A stretch of DNA of 64,000 bases from Anthopleura xanthogrammica (GCA_964019055.1 OZ025221.1:8988993-9052992), one strand, 5' to 3'. Counted from the first letter of the stretch, positions 11,423 through 22,988 are shown. A program made the numbers and translations. Notes: generated by a model from the sequence alone, not told the origin.

Positions 11423-11715
11423 AGGCCCGTTCACAAGGGCGATTTTTGGTACGATTTTTGGTACGATTTTTGCAGCGATTTTTGGTGCGATTTTTGCAAG
11501 CGATTTTTGGTGCGATTTTTGCGGCGATTTTTGCGGCGATTTTGGTCATTGTTAATAATGGTAAAAGATTAACTTGTAAAGTTTTATTCAGGACATCAAG
11601 ATTTCCTGGACAAATGTCTCTTTAGCATCATGAGTTAAAATTTATCATATTTTCAAAAATCGCCGCCGAAATCGCAGCAGAAATCGCAGCAAAAACCGCG
11701 CGTGTGAACGGGCCT
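11423..11715. mobile_element. 293-bp PIF/Harbinger-like MITE
   Basis: Terminal repeats AGGCCCGTTCACA (from 11423) and TGTGAACGGGCCT (to 11715) are flanked by TTA at 11420-11422 and 11716-11718, the PIF/Harbinger signature. Inside the left part GCGATTTTTG(G/C) is repeated about eight times, and the right part has the matching reverse complement AAAAATCGC. The short open frames that read FLVRFLVRF or DFWYDFWYD are just translations of this repeat. Confidence 0.75.
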
Positions 11716-11718
11716 TTA

Positions 11719-12963
11719 GACGCCCGCTAGGGCATAGTCTTCAACCTTTTATTGTTTGAAACTGTTTACTGGAACAGGAGGGAATTTTGCATGAGCATGC
11801 ACTCAGCCGCTGAACCGTAACGGCTTGATCGCGGTCATCAATAACCGGAAAGTTCATTTCAAGATCCCAACTTAAAAAGCTTAAAAATCACTCAAAAATC
11901 TTAATAAAGTACCACCGATTTGTACAAACTCTCCTAGGTTTGATGCGAAGCGATAAATTACACAGGGACCCCAAAAGGTAAATAACCTATACAACACTAA
12001 AATCGCTACTTTTGACCATTTCCCCATTTTTTAGATCAAAAGCAAGTGCACACATTTAAAATATGTCTGACAAACTTGCAATATTTACAGTAATTGCTTT
12101 GGGGATCGTGGATAGATTTTGAACAGCAAAGCAAAGAATGTTCAAAAATCGAGTAAAAAATGTGTCATTTTCATACACATAGTCCACCTCATAAAACTCA
12201 GCCGATCTCAGTGATTTATTACGATCTGTAACTAGTAGCTGTGGAGTTATAAAATATATGAAGACATTTCGATGAATGCAATTCCAATTTTTTGAAGAGA
12301 GAAAATTTTTCTACTTATGCATTTGAGGTCAACATGACGAAGGAATCGGTCTAAAAAAACAATCTTCTCCATTTTTGCAACTCAATTTTTTTTAGATTGT
12401 TTCTTATAAACAGTAGCTTTTAATATTTCTGCTCACAAAACTGTGGGGATCTATAGTACATTTAGAGTAATTGAAGCATCAAGCTAGCAAATACAAGTAG
12501 TTTTATGTAAATATACTAGGTTTAAGACTATTCTAGGAACGTTTCGTCTTCGATCTTCATTGAAGTTGTATATTCAAGACACCATCACATGTGTACTTAT
12601 CATTGTCCCTTCTTCCGTAGAAGATGTCCTTCAGTGTTTGCAATAATTAAACACGAAACCATTGCTGGTAAATACCAGAACGCCATTTTGTCAACAAAGA
12701 GATGTTCGCTTGCAGTGATAATAAAACGCAGTGGCTATTCAAACGGTAACCGTACGCCAACTTCTATTCAAAATAATAATAAATAGGAGGGGCTAATCAT
12801 CCTTGCTTGCAGCTGAAGAGCTGAATTGCGAAGGACGCAGCTCAACGTGGTCGAGTCGAAGGCATACGAAGGTGCCTCGGGCAGTCGCCATACGAGTCAT
12901 GTCTGACCACGGAGCACAGCTCAGATCGAATAAGGGTTGGTTTTTACGGGAGGAAAACAAATT
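11719..12963. other. intergenic DNA, no gene seen
   Basis: Unique-looking AT-rich sequence with short frames only. At its right end CGCAGTGGCTATTC (12732) is the reverse complement of GAATAGCCACTGCG (about 13680), so the foldback at 12964-13675 may have outer arms reaching to about 12700. Confidence 0.3.
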
Positions 12964-13675
12964 CGTACGGACATTCAAATATCTTGAATATTTTGAAGAA
13001 GATGAATGAAATATTAATTGAACGCTATGCTATCTTTGTATAGGAGTGCATAACCATGCGAAAAAGCTCCAAAGATCTGTTAATACAATATTACTATGTA
13101 ACGGAATTGATGCAAGTAATTAGTTGCTTACATTCTGTTAATACAATATTACTATATAACGGAATTTATGCAAGTGATTAGTTGCTTAAATTCTGTCATA
13201 TAATATGTACATAAGTAATTATTTACATAAAATATTCTGTTTTAATATATTCCATTTTATTTGCATAATATGCGAATATAAATGACCCCCTTCCGCACGA
13301 ATAAGTCACACATGCGGCATAAACTCAAGTAATCACTCATGCATGTGATCAGAATTTGATCAGAAATTCTGCATTTTTTTAACAGTTTCTTATTATGGCT
13401 TCTGTTATTTTGTTATTATATTTTTTTGATCAAAAACTGCCACCCTAGGGCATTTGAATTTTTCATGGTTTTATGTCGTACGAATAGCATGTGACTTGCG
13501 TGAGTGTCGAGCTTCCTTTCGTCGTATTCTATACCCGTTTCAATGTAAAGAGTAGAAACAAGATCTTTGGAGCTTTCTCGCATGGTTATGCACTCTTAAA
13601 CAAAGATAGCATAGTGTTTAATCAATATTTCATTCATCTTCTTCAAAACAATTAAGATATTTGAATGTCCGTACG
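12964..13675. repeat. 712-bp foldback element with ~115-bp arms
   Basis: CGTACGGACATTCAAATATC at 12964 and onward through GCATAACCATGCGAAAAAGC-TCCAAAGATCT (about 13080) is matched in reverse complement by 13558-13675. Arms are about 90 percent alike by eye. The ~480-bp loop is AT-rich and contains a direct repeat of a TGTTAATACAATATTACTAT block at about 13078 and 13137. No coding capacity. Confidence 0.7.
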
Positions 13676-13953
13676 TACGAATAGCCACTGCGATAATAAA
13701 GTGCTTTAGTATAACCTACCGAAGTCCAATTGCGTTCTTCCCTCAAAAATTGAATTATCTAAGTCTTCGTATAGCTTCTGGTGGCAGTTAAGACTAATGT
13801 CGGCCTTGGAAGTAGCAATGAAACTGTTTTGAAAACCTCAATTTCTCGCATTCAATGACCTGAAGTCGAAGCTTCTGTTGAACTAACATAAGTGGTCGCG
13901 CATGTGCACAACTAAATTTCCTCCTATTGTTTACTGGTGCTGAATTACACCTC

Positions 13954-14001
13954 CAGGGACGGCGGAGCCGGGGGGCCCCCCCAATAATTTTCTGAGAATT
14001 A

Positions 14002-14039
<38 letters not shown>

Positions 14040-14198
14040 AAAACGAGGAAATTTTTGTAGCATCATTAAAGTTACCCGTGTTTATTTTTTGTATTTCATT
14101 TGTCTCTGTAAATAGGGCGAATAAATAGAGGGAGGGAGGGGTGGGTGGATAGGAAACTGCTTAGCCCCCCCAATCAAAAAACCGCTCCGCCGTCCCTG
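13954..14198. mobile_element. 245-bp hAT-like MITE with 5-bp target duplication
   Basis: Terminal repeats CAGGGACGGCGGAGC (from 13954) and GCTCCGCCGTCCCTG (to 14198), flanked by ACCTC on both sides (13949-13953, 14199-14203). The interior has a CCCCCC run, a (TTA)n microsatellite and a G/C-rich right end. The CAGGG-CGG ends and 5-bp duplication match the elements at 28110 and 50105 and are typical of the hAT5 type. Confidence 0.75.
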
Positions 14199-14301
14199 AC
14201 CTCTGAATTATTAAAATCAGCTTAGTTTGATTAACAATATAAACTATTTCTAAGCTGGCCTTAAAAATAATCATGAGATAAAAGAGATATTCTAACAGAA
14301 A

Positions 14302-14405
14302 AGCCAGGATCCGAGCCAGGATTCGAGCCAGGATCCAAGCCAGGATTCGAGCCAGGATTCGAGCCATGATTCGAGCCAGGATTCGAGCCAGGATTCGAGT
14401 CAGGA
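14302..14405. repeat. 12-13-bp tandem repeat
   Basis: About eight copies of GAGCCAGGATTC with small changes (ATCC, ATGATTC). Low-complexity minisatellite. The open frame across it translates as an ARILARIL repeat and is not a gene. Confidence 0.75.
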
Positions 14406-14486
14406 CTTGCTTATTAGTTATTCACCTTGACCCTAAACTTGAAAATTAATTATCTACCTGAGGTTTGGTTGGATTCTTCAACAATA

Positions 14487-14647
14487 GACCTCTTTACCTT
14501 CGTATGCAAATTGCCCATTTCAGACCACATGACATTCTCTTGAGAAATATCCTTTTGTTAAAATATTTACACATGAAAGAATCAACTCCCAAGAGTGGCA
14601 TCACGTGGTCTGAAATGGGCACAACAAACAACGAAGGTGAAGAGGTG
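14487..14647. mobile_element. 161-bp TA-flanked MITE
   Basis: Ends GACCTCTTTACCTTCGT and ACGAAGGTGAAGAGGT are inverted repeats, continuing inward as CCCATTTCAGACCACATGAC and its complement. TA lies on both sides (14485-14486, 14648-14649). The inverted copy of the flanks at 15591-15682 lacks this element, showing an approximate empty site. Related to the MITE in intron 4 of both DUF229 genes. Confidence 0.7.
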
Positions 14648-14694
14648 TATTGCCGTGCCAAGGTAGAAAAACTCCCCAGAAAGGCCATTCCTTA

Positions 14695-15266
14695 AGGCCG
14701 ATTTAGACGGTACAACTTCTGCCTACAACCATCGCATGCAACCTGCTCGCGTCATCATCTCACGACACGAGTTGTGCCGTGTAAATCTACTCTACAACTC
14801 ACTCAAGTCTGTTGTGTGCGACAAGAAAATAGTTGTAGAATTTTAAAACATGTTTTAAAACCTTACGACAATCGTAGCCGAAAACAATGAAAAATGACGA
14901 ATTATTTAACAATTTTCTGCCGAGGGGAGGGGTAGTAGAGGCGCTTTGTCACAAAATGGCGGACATAAACAACACTGAAGCGTGTGTGTCTTCAAAGAAA
15001 AAGAAAGTAAAGATTGAGTTTAGCGACTTAGAAACTGAACAACTTACAAGTTTATGGAGTGAGGAAGAGGTCTTGTATAACTGCAAGCACCAGGATTATT
15101 TCAAAAGGGACCAAAGAGCAACAGCTCTTGATCGTATCTTGGTAGCGCTTGGCAAAGAAGGCTACGATTGTCGTAAGGTTTTAAAACACAATTCGTGTTG
15201 TAAGCGGGGTGTAAGCAGATTGCATGCGACAGTTGTAAGCAAAAGTTGTACCGTGTTAATTGGCCT
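14695..15266. mobile_element. 572-bp PIF/Harbinger-like element carrying a MADF-domain fragment
   Basis: Terminal repeats AGGCCGATTTAGACGGTACA (from 14695) and the complement of AGGCCAATTAACACGGTACA (to 15266) extend about 100-190 bases inward with mismatches. TTA precedes it and TAA follows. The inverted flank copy at 15591-15682 reads CCTTAGAATT across the same point, which fits a 3-bp TTA duplication with one later mutation. PIF/Harbinger elements normally encode a transposase plus a Myb/MADF DNA-binding protein. Here only part of the second is left, so the element is non-autonomous. Confidence 0.75.
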
Positions 15267-15318
15267 TAAGAATTTTAGTTGTGAAATGAATGTGAAGTTT
15301 GGACTTTGGATTTTTTAA
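14956..15318 (+). pseudogene. truncated MADF (Myb/SANT-like) domain protein inside the transposon
   Basis: From ATG 14956, in an AAAATGGCGGAC context, the frame gives MADINNTEACV, a lysine run (SSKKKKVKIEF), and then a MADF/SANT-like start: LETEQLTSLWSEEEVLYNC, HQDYFKRDQR and a helix ending LVALGKEGYD. The domain should run on for another 30 residues or so. Instead the frame enters the terminal inverted repeat (CRKVLKHNSC...) and stops 52 bases outside the element. It is probably a first exon or a deletion remnant of the transposon's DNA-binding gene. An upstream in-frame ATG at 14887 is less likely. Confidence 0.6.
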
Positions 15319-17299
15319 TAAAAACTCAGAAGCCTAGGGGAGTACGCTTGAGCCGTTTTCACTGTAAACTAGGAACCCGTATTTAGATTTTAGATTTATT
15401 CTATGGTTTCTTAGAATTAGATTTTAGTACCTTTTATCCTTAAAATCTGTAATTTATTGTCATTTATCATAGTCTTATACGTATATAAATCTTTCTTATT
15501 TAGATTCTATTTACAGCTGTATTTGTAAATCACAATTCAGCTAGCTCACTCTGTAGCCATGCCGAAATTATAAAAATTCGGAAGACTCTAAACTTCACAT
15601 TCATTTCACAACTAAAATTCTAAGGAATGGCCTTCATGGAGAGTTTTTCTACCTTGGCTCGGTATGCAATTGTTGAAGAATCAAAATCAAAACTCTAGTC
15701 CCGGGACTCTAGTAGATCATTTTCAAGTTCGGAGACGAAGGGAATAATGAGCGATAATAAGCTCAATAAGCTTATTCATTGATTAAGTACGGTTGAGCAA
15801 TTTTGACTGCTATTTTGTGTTCTTTTCTAAATCTTTTAATAGCCAAACTTATCAATTTCTACTTTAAAGACTTCAAAGGAGAGGCGAATGAGCTTTCAAA
15901 AAATGAATTCCCGTTCTGATGATGATGTTATTCGGGTATTCGAGGTAAAAACGAAATTACAACTTCATAAGTTAAAATATGAACTTTCCTTCATAGCTGG
16001 TAAATTTATAAGAAATATACAAGCTTTATCAAAAGAGTACTAGCTTGAAGCTTGAATACCAAATCTTCAATAACTTGAGGCGGTAATAAATCTATTTCTT
16101 TACATAATAAACTTACCTTAATGAAGAGTCCATCAAAGCGAAGAGCAAGAAGTAATGACACTAGACTCTTCCACAGTCCCCCGCTCGGCCGCTGCCCCCT
16201 CACGCTAGCGCAACACCGCGGTCAAACGCGTGCGCATGCGCGGTAGGATTTGGTAAATTTGTATGTTTTCATTTGTAAACGAAGGGCCTGGTGAAAAATG
16301 TGAAAGTTTTTCACGATTTATAAGAAAGTCCTTTGGTATATAAGGTTAAGCTTTTACTTGAGTGTTCTATTTACCAACTTTGTTTTATATCTAGTTTCTA
16401 TATCCGTTTGAGCGTTTCTATTTTGAGAAATTTATAAACGAAGTTGCAGTCCAGTCTTTTCGCCCAAAGGATCGACCTTCTACAAGGAAAAGAGACAACA
16501 GGTGGATGAATTCTCGTACTTGGTAAATATTCCAGAAAGACTATTTCAATCAATTGGCATTCTTGGGATGAATATCGAGCAATACGGAACAAAATCAGAT
16601 GTACTTACTGCCGAAAGATCGGAGAAAAAGAAATGCTTTCAACAGATTCAACAGGTTTCACCTGCGATTTTCCTTCTAAGGAATGTGTAAATCACCTCAC
16701 TTTAGGCTTTAATTTTCGTCTTTAAGTATCGTCTTTTATACCTTTGCTGTTTAATAATCAACCAGTATAGTTATTGTGCGAGGCTGAACAAAGAACTGTT
16801 GTTCTTCTTCACACTGAAGCTGACCTGGGAAAGGATTTAGAGACATTTATATAGCAAGAATTGAAATAAAGAACGGTTAAATTAGTCCATCTCAAGGAAC
16901 ACCGAAGAGCATATGTAGCACAGCTAATAAACAATTTGCAGTGAAAGTATTCTAGTGATATTAGTTAGTCATACCTTAATTCCCATGGGAACAGAAGCCC
17001 AATATTTTATTGATATCAGCAATGCTGAAAGGGGAAAACCCTGGCTAAATACTGGTAAATATATAGATCATAGAAAAAACTTTAATTACTGTACAAAAAG
17101 ATCTTCAAGCTCTGCCATCAACAGTGGGCTTGCACTTGGTTAAAACTGCCTCTTGCAACCACATATATCATGGTGTCCTCTCTTCTTGCAATATAGACTG
17201 TTTCCAAAGTCACTTCATTGACTGCAAAACAATGGTTGCAAGTGGAGTTTGCACAGGTTTTCATTATTAAAATTTTTTTCTGAATTAACCTTGACTTGG
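15306..17299. other. intergenic DNA with old inverted repeat arm
   Basis: 15591-15682 is an inverted copy of 14472-15300 minus the two transposons above. The part from 16205 to 16245 is CpG-rich (GCTAGCGCAACACCGCGGTC and a GCGCATGCGC stretch) and recurs inverted at about 20756-20800. The remaining open frames (16502-16690, 16955-17143) show no recognisable domain. Confidence 0.4.
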
Positions 17300-17625
17300 A
17301 ACTATTGTTTCTTTAGTGGTCACTCGAGCAAATTCAGGGAAGGTCTATTAAACCAACAGATCCAGCCATAACTTTGGAACATTCTTTGGAACATTCTTCC
17401 TGAGGATATCAAGAACCAGCCTTCACTGGCAACTTTTAAAACTAAACTGAAGACGTACCTTTTCCCCAAATAAGAACACTATGACTTTTATTATGACTTT
17501 ATTTTAATTCTTTCTTAAACATCTTTGATGTTTTAAATTTTAATTTATTTTTCGTCTCTGTAAAGCGCACTGAGACTATGTATAGTGCGCTATATAAGCA
17601 TTTTTATATTATTATTATTATTATA
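17300..17625 (+). mobile_element. 3' end of a CR1/L2-like LINE
   Basis: 17380-17480 encodes WNILPEDIKN-PSLATFKTKLK-YLF, the usual last segment of a LINE ORF2. After it comes a 3' tail with GTAAAGCGCACTGAGAC-ATGTATAGTGCGCTATATAAGC and a (TTA)n end at 17608. Strongly 5'-truncated and non-functional. Confidence 0.65.
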
Positions 17626-18119
17626 ACTTACCCACCTAAAAATAATAGTCAATGCTCCCCTGTGATTATTGCATGGTAGAAATACAAAGTGCATTTTAGA
17701 AGATCCAGAGCTATCACAAAATGGCTTTGCAAAATGGACATCATAATATCATCAATTTGAATGCCATAATACACAAATTTATAGTTAAAGACCCAGGCAA
17801 TAAATAAATATTGTATTGCACAACTAGAACCCAGATTTTCTTCATTCGTGTGGTTTTCCAGAAAATCAACATAATTTCAGTAGTCTGTTATATGTATTTA
17901 TTGAATCATCATATTCATGATTATATTTGTGGTTTTTCCCCCCCTTTTCTTTATTATCTTTACATCATTTGTACTGCTTTATAAAAAAAAAATTTGGATT
18001 AGCCCATGAAGATACTTATGTACTGGTAGATGAATAATAATTACAACCAATCTAAATAAGAATTAGGATGAAATTCCAGAAGTTATCAGTCATGATCCTC
18101 AATACTACAAATCAGCAGA

Positions 18120-18500
18120 GTGGGATAACTAAGCTTGTATTGAAACAATTCTGGATACGCCGTCAGGGAAACGCCGTTTTTCTTTCTTAGCACCTTCTAT
18201 CTGGAATAACTTACCTCTCGAAACTCACTCTGTTTCACTGTCTCATAACTCATTTAACCGTAAATGTAAAGAACACTTTCTCAATCACTTAAACTCAACA
18301 ACTGAACTAAACGTATCAAGGCTATACTGATTCAATTCTGATTTGTAATTTATTGATAATTAGGTTAGTTAGTTTAGAATCTTTGTATAGGCAGTTTATT
18401 TACTTATTTATTGTAATGTGATGTAATTTAATTTAACGGGCCAGATTGGAAAAAAGTTTTTACTTTATCTGAATACCCAAATAAAGATTTATTATACCAT
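18120..18500 (+). mobile_element. 3' end of a second LINE family
   Basis: 18150-18290 encodes a sequence of the type FSFLAPSIWNNLPLETH followed by SFNRKCKEHFLNHLN, the ORF2 terminus of a LINE. The tail GGGCCAGATTGGAAAAAAG...CTTTATCTGAAT-CCCAAATAAAGATTTATT recurs at 35776-35862, showing a shared 3' end. 5'-truncated. Confidence 0.65.
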
Positions 18501-20103
18501 GAGTAGTATGGGTGGTCTATACTGCTAATAATCCCTCACCAATGCTACAATAGGTTTGTGACAGGAGGCCTATGTCAGAGTCCTGTCAAAGCTAGTATGT
18601 GAGCCAAGTTTGTTTGATGTGTTGCTCTCTCCTATTTGCTATGAAGTTTTTTTCCTGGTTCTCCAGTTTTCCTCCCTCTGTAAAAATCAACGAGAGTTGA
18701 GAGTTGTGTGTATAATATTCAGATGTAGTAAGGAGTGTTTTAATTTTATAAATCAATACTTTTATTAAACACTACATTTAAATTATAGCTTAGAATGATA
18801 TCAACAAAATTAAAAAGTTTTTAAGGGTTAAAAAAATTCTTCAGAAATTATGAGAATAATTAGAAAACTCTGGGGGAAAAAAACAGAATGATGCTAGTCA
18901 GCTGTCAGTTCAGCTAACTGAACAGATACAAAAATCTTTATAATTTTGATTGAACAAATTTCTGTAGTTTTGATTCAAAAAATTAAGTTTATAGTGCAAT
19001 GAAACTTTCCAAAAATACATAATATTATTTACACTTTTTCTGATGGTGGTGCTTTTTAAAATTAATTTTTATTTCTTAAAGCCAATGGCAGTCATCTTTG
19101 GGTTCTGTATATTGCTATCCTAGCTAAATCTTTTATAGTCAACAGTAATTAACAACATATTGACCCATATTCCTGGCCAAAATCTCTCACCAGTGTGGCA
19201 AGTAATAATGCCATTTGCATATTAAGGAGCAACAACACACATGACCAATTCACCAGTGCACTACCAACTTATTTCTCTGTATCAGAAGCAGTTGCACATC
19301 TCTCATCTGTGATAAAAAACATCATTGTGGGGGATTCATTTAATGTGGACTTTGCAAATGAAACCCCAGCTGTTCCACTATCATCAGTTGCATTCTTTTT
19401 ACAAATTTGTTTATACTTTTATAAAGTATGTTGTGTGTTGTCGGGAAAGGAAATGAAATTCTTCTGATGGACAGTCAGCTGGATGGACAAGATGATGCAT
19501 TATTTGTGAAGGCAACCCTGCAATCATTGGAAGGATTTTTGATTATTATAAAACAATTATAGTGACCAACAGTTAAGGCCAACCTATAATATGTGCTCAA
19601 TAACTGTTAAAGTTTTGTTAAGGAAATAATTAGGGATACAAAAGCAAATACTGAATCCATAAAAATGTACTAATTTTGCAAAAATAGTACTAGTCAAAAG
19701 TAATGATAAACAGAGGAAATTCTAAAGGATTTTCGTCCTGTTTTCTATATAAATACTTATAATGACAATACTATAGGCTGATCGAAGTATTCATATGGAT
19801 TCAGTTTTGGTATGATAACGGGCAACTCGTATAAAAGTGGACATATGATCATGAAATATATATTCTGTGCAGGTAATAAGTAAAGTTCGATAAAGTGATT
19901 TTACTTCACATGTGTAATACGGTTCATGATACATATTATGTAGTACATGCGTACTTATGCGATTGTTTCTATTTCAGGTTACGGGTGATATTCTAATTGA
20001 CAGTTCAAAGTTTATCGAATTTTTACCAAAATAAGCTTATACAAGTTTAGTGTTCTCTTTTTTAATTGTCAAACAAAAATGGAAAATCAGTCGATCTATT
20101 AAT
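18500..20103. other. intergenic DNA; a SINE piece and an unplaced open frame
   Basis: 18650-18690 has the TCCTGGTTCTCCAGTTTTCC/TCCCTCTG block of the local SINE family. A 90-codon frame at 19195-19467 starts at a non-ATG codon and has no recognised domain. It could be an exon or a transposon remnant; nothing around it supports a gene. Confidence 0.35.
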
Positions 20104-20104
20104 A

Positions 20105-20574
20105 AGCCACTTCACGGTTTCGTCCGCCATCTTGAAATTGGGGCAAACGCGGCAAAACATATTGAAATCTGGATCACTTTGACTTCCCGTAACTCCGCTC
20201 AATCTTAATGGATTTTCAAGATTTAAACTTTTTTGAAAAGATATTTTCTTTGTTACTTATACCTCTAAATATGATGGAAAATGGAAAGCTTTAAATTGAG
20301 AAAATAAGATGTTTGTTTTCATAATAAAACGATGGGCACGTGAATATGAAAAAATTGTAAAAATATGATGAGTCGCAAAACTAGTTAAAAGACCTACATT
20401 GGTTTTATTTTCAGTCCGACAACTGGTATACATGGCTGCTGATAATTGAAGTTTAAATTTTGAAAATCCATTAAAAATGAGCGGAGTTACGGGAAGTCAA
20501 AGTGATCCAGATTTCTATATATTTTGCCGCGTTTGCCCCAATTTCAAGATGGCGGACGAAACCGTGAAGTGGCT
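20105..20574. mobile_element. 470-bp MITE with ~115-bp inverted repeats
   Basis: AGCCACTTCACGGTTTCGTC...CAAACGCGGCAAAA, continuing through GATCACTTTGACTTCCCGTA (about 20205), is matched in reverse complement by 20465-20574. TAATA flanks both ends (20100-20104 and 20575-20579), although the end itself is partly palindromic. Both arms contain the motif CAAGATGGCGGACGAAACC or its complement, a strong YY1-type sequence. Confidence 0.75.
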
Positions 20575-20888
20575 TAATAGACTAACTTACCTTTTTAACT
20601 CATTTTCTTCTTGTTCCATTTAGCTAGTGATCGGATGATTAGGAAACAAAACTTAATTGGACTTTAAAGTCAGAAAATTCAATGAAAACGGGCTGAAAAA
20701 TGCTTTCGAACTAAAACGCTAGTAAAACCGTCCGCCATTTTGATTTTTGTAGCTCACGCATGCGCAGTTGTTTGACCGCGGTGTTCGCTAGCGCTAATGG
20801 ACTGTAACGGTAGAATGGTAGCGTTTCTCTGATTGGCTGATATATCTACTGTTCTAAGCTCCTCTCTCATTGGTTGACCATTGAGTCC

Positions 20889-20920
20889 TTCTTATTTTAT
20901 TTTATTTTATTTTATTTTAT
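20889..20920. repeat. (TTTTA)n microsatellite
   Basis: About six copies of TTTTA in a row, in intergenic DNA between the 470-bp MITE and a LINE fragment. Confidence 0.8.
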
Positions 20921-21229
20921 TTGACTTAGCCTACTCTTTGCAGAAATAAAAATTAATATATTAACGCATCAGTGAAAGGTTCAGTAATGTTCTAAAATAA
21001 GAGAGGCTAGGAATCTATTACAGGTTTTCCCCAATTACAATAGATCCTAAAAACTAAAAATTCTAAAATCTGTTATTCTGATGCGATCATATTATAATTA
21101 GGCAATCAGTTAGGCAATGTACATAAAAGCTCATAAAGCACTCTGGGAAAGCGAGTTCTTAAGATGTAACATGGAATCAATGGAACTATCAGAAAAAAAA
21201 AATACTTTGCCATTTCATCTGCTGAAATC

Positions 21230-21370
21230 CCTCCAACCCCACAGAAAACGCTGAGGGAAAATTGTCTGATGAATTTTTAGAGGAGCCAAACTGAAGCGTA
21301 AGAACTCACTTTCCCATCATGCTTTGTGTTATAATTTCGCGCTCGTGCATATTGGCAATTGAAAGATGGA
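21230..21370 (-). repeat. dispersed repeat shared with an ECD intron
   Basis: Read on the minus strand this holds GCCAATATGCACGAGC, AAAGCATGATGGGAAAGTGAGT-CTTA-GC and GGCTCCTCTAAAAATTCAT. The same blocks in the same order are at about 47090-47185 on the plus strand. No inverted ends are obvious. Type unknown. Confidence 0.55.
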
Positions 21371-21429
21371 AGTTGACACTAATCGTAATAATCGTAGTTA
21401 GCTAATAAATTTGAAAACAACAGTTCAAT

Positions 21430-22010
21430 TTAAAAACAACATTTCAAAGTTCCTTTTAGTGTTCTTGCCGTGTGACATTTCACACATACAGATTTCCACG
21501 TGCGTGGATCTTCAGGATCGTAGAGTGAGAGAAGTGCAGACTTGTAGTAGGAGAACAGACAGGTTTTGAATTTAGACAGTTTTAGTGTTCTTTTTCTAAG
21601 TTCATCAGGCAGGATGTTCCAGGTTCTTGAAGCACGGAGTAGATAGCTGTTTTGGAAAGTCAGTGTTCTGTGTGAAGGAATATCTAGAGTGATCGTGTCT
21701 TCAGAGGTTGTGTTACTTCTGGTGCTTCTTTTCGTTTGACGCTCTTTAGGCTTCGCGTTGTCGTTCAGCACAGCATAACCGTGGATGGCTTTGAAGAGGA
21801 ACACCAAGATGTTTATTGTTTACTAACAGTACTAGTATTTTTACAACGGAAAGCACGATGGATTGTTGTCGAAAGGAAGTTTTTGTTGAAGCTAGCACGT
21901 CAACATTGGTAAATCTAAGCAGATACAATGGCTTAGAACAAACAAAACGATCGTATAGAGCTGTATTAGAGGGTATCCTTAGGTCATTTCAAATCGAATG
22001 ATTACGAGTT
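21430..22010 (-). pseudogene. LINE reverse transcriptase C-terminal fragment
   Basis: On the minus strand, 21807-21430 encodes FLFKAIHGYAVL...SHRTLTFQNSYLLRASRTWNILPDELRKRTLKLSKFKTCL, the thumb/tail region of a LINE ORF2 ending with a CVKCHTARTLKG-like tail. A second frame (21928-21746) carries the piece just upstream, so a frameshift near 21790 separates them. Non-functional fragment. Confidence 0.65.
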
Positions 22011-22988
22011 TGACGTTGAATGTTTACCACCTAAAATCACATCAAGCAAGTTCTGGACACACAAGGTACCCAAAGGTATAGAAAATAAATAAACCACTCT
22101 CAGCTGAACTATATGCTTATCGTGCTTTTTATGACCCTTTTATACTAAACCGATAAGAAATATAAAATGAAATCAGTGAGGGCGGCTAATTCTAGAATCC
22201 CGAGATTTAACAAAAAATCGTCCGAAAAGCTGAAAAGAATAAAAATAAAAACAACTTCAAAGTATTTAAAAAAATTTTCAAAGGAAAAATGGTAAAGGTA
22301 GCACCGGTGCTGGTTTGATGTAGAAGCCCCATTTGTATACTACTCTCCCCCAGATGTCATAAGTGAATTTGTGCTGCCCCCCCCCCCCCCCCTCATGAAA
22401 TATCTCGAAACCATGATGAAATACCATAACCCCCCCTCTTCCCACTTAGGCCAACTATCCTATTCAAAAATGGCTGATTCAAGCATTTTTTGGGTCTCAA
22501 CATTTAGCATTTTATGACATTTGCATTATAATAAATAATAAATTGTATTTTCAAAAAAATCAATTACTGCTTCATACTGTATACCATTACCATTTTATAC
22601 GTCTAGCATGACCAAACGCTTCTTTCCACATACCACGCACCCTCCCCTCCCCCTCATCACTCTTTCACTACCGTCAAACTATTATCTTCACACTTACTAC
22701 ATTCACAACATCAAAACGATTTTGTCATATTTTTTCTTAATTCCACTCCCCCTCCACAGATAGGCACACCTGCACACTTATCATACTTTTATCCTATTTT
22801 TTTCTCTATTTCCTTTTTATTCCCACATTAGACTACCTGTGCCAAACATAGTTGTTTGTCTCAGTTTTCTCAGAGAAATTTCTATGTTTTTTTAAAAATG
22901 TGATGTATATAATAACTGATAATGAAAACATAACCTTTTTAAATGAGATTTATATACCTTGTTCAGAATTTTTGGAAAGTTTCCATAG

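Noticed and set aside
19195..19467. 90-codon frame in intergenic DNA
   Set aside because: It starts at a non-ATG codon, has no recognised domain, and I could not find convincing flanking splice sites. Kept only as a note in the intergenic entry.
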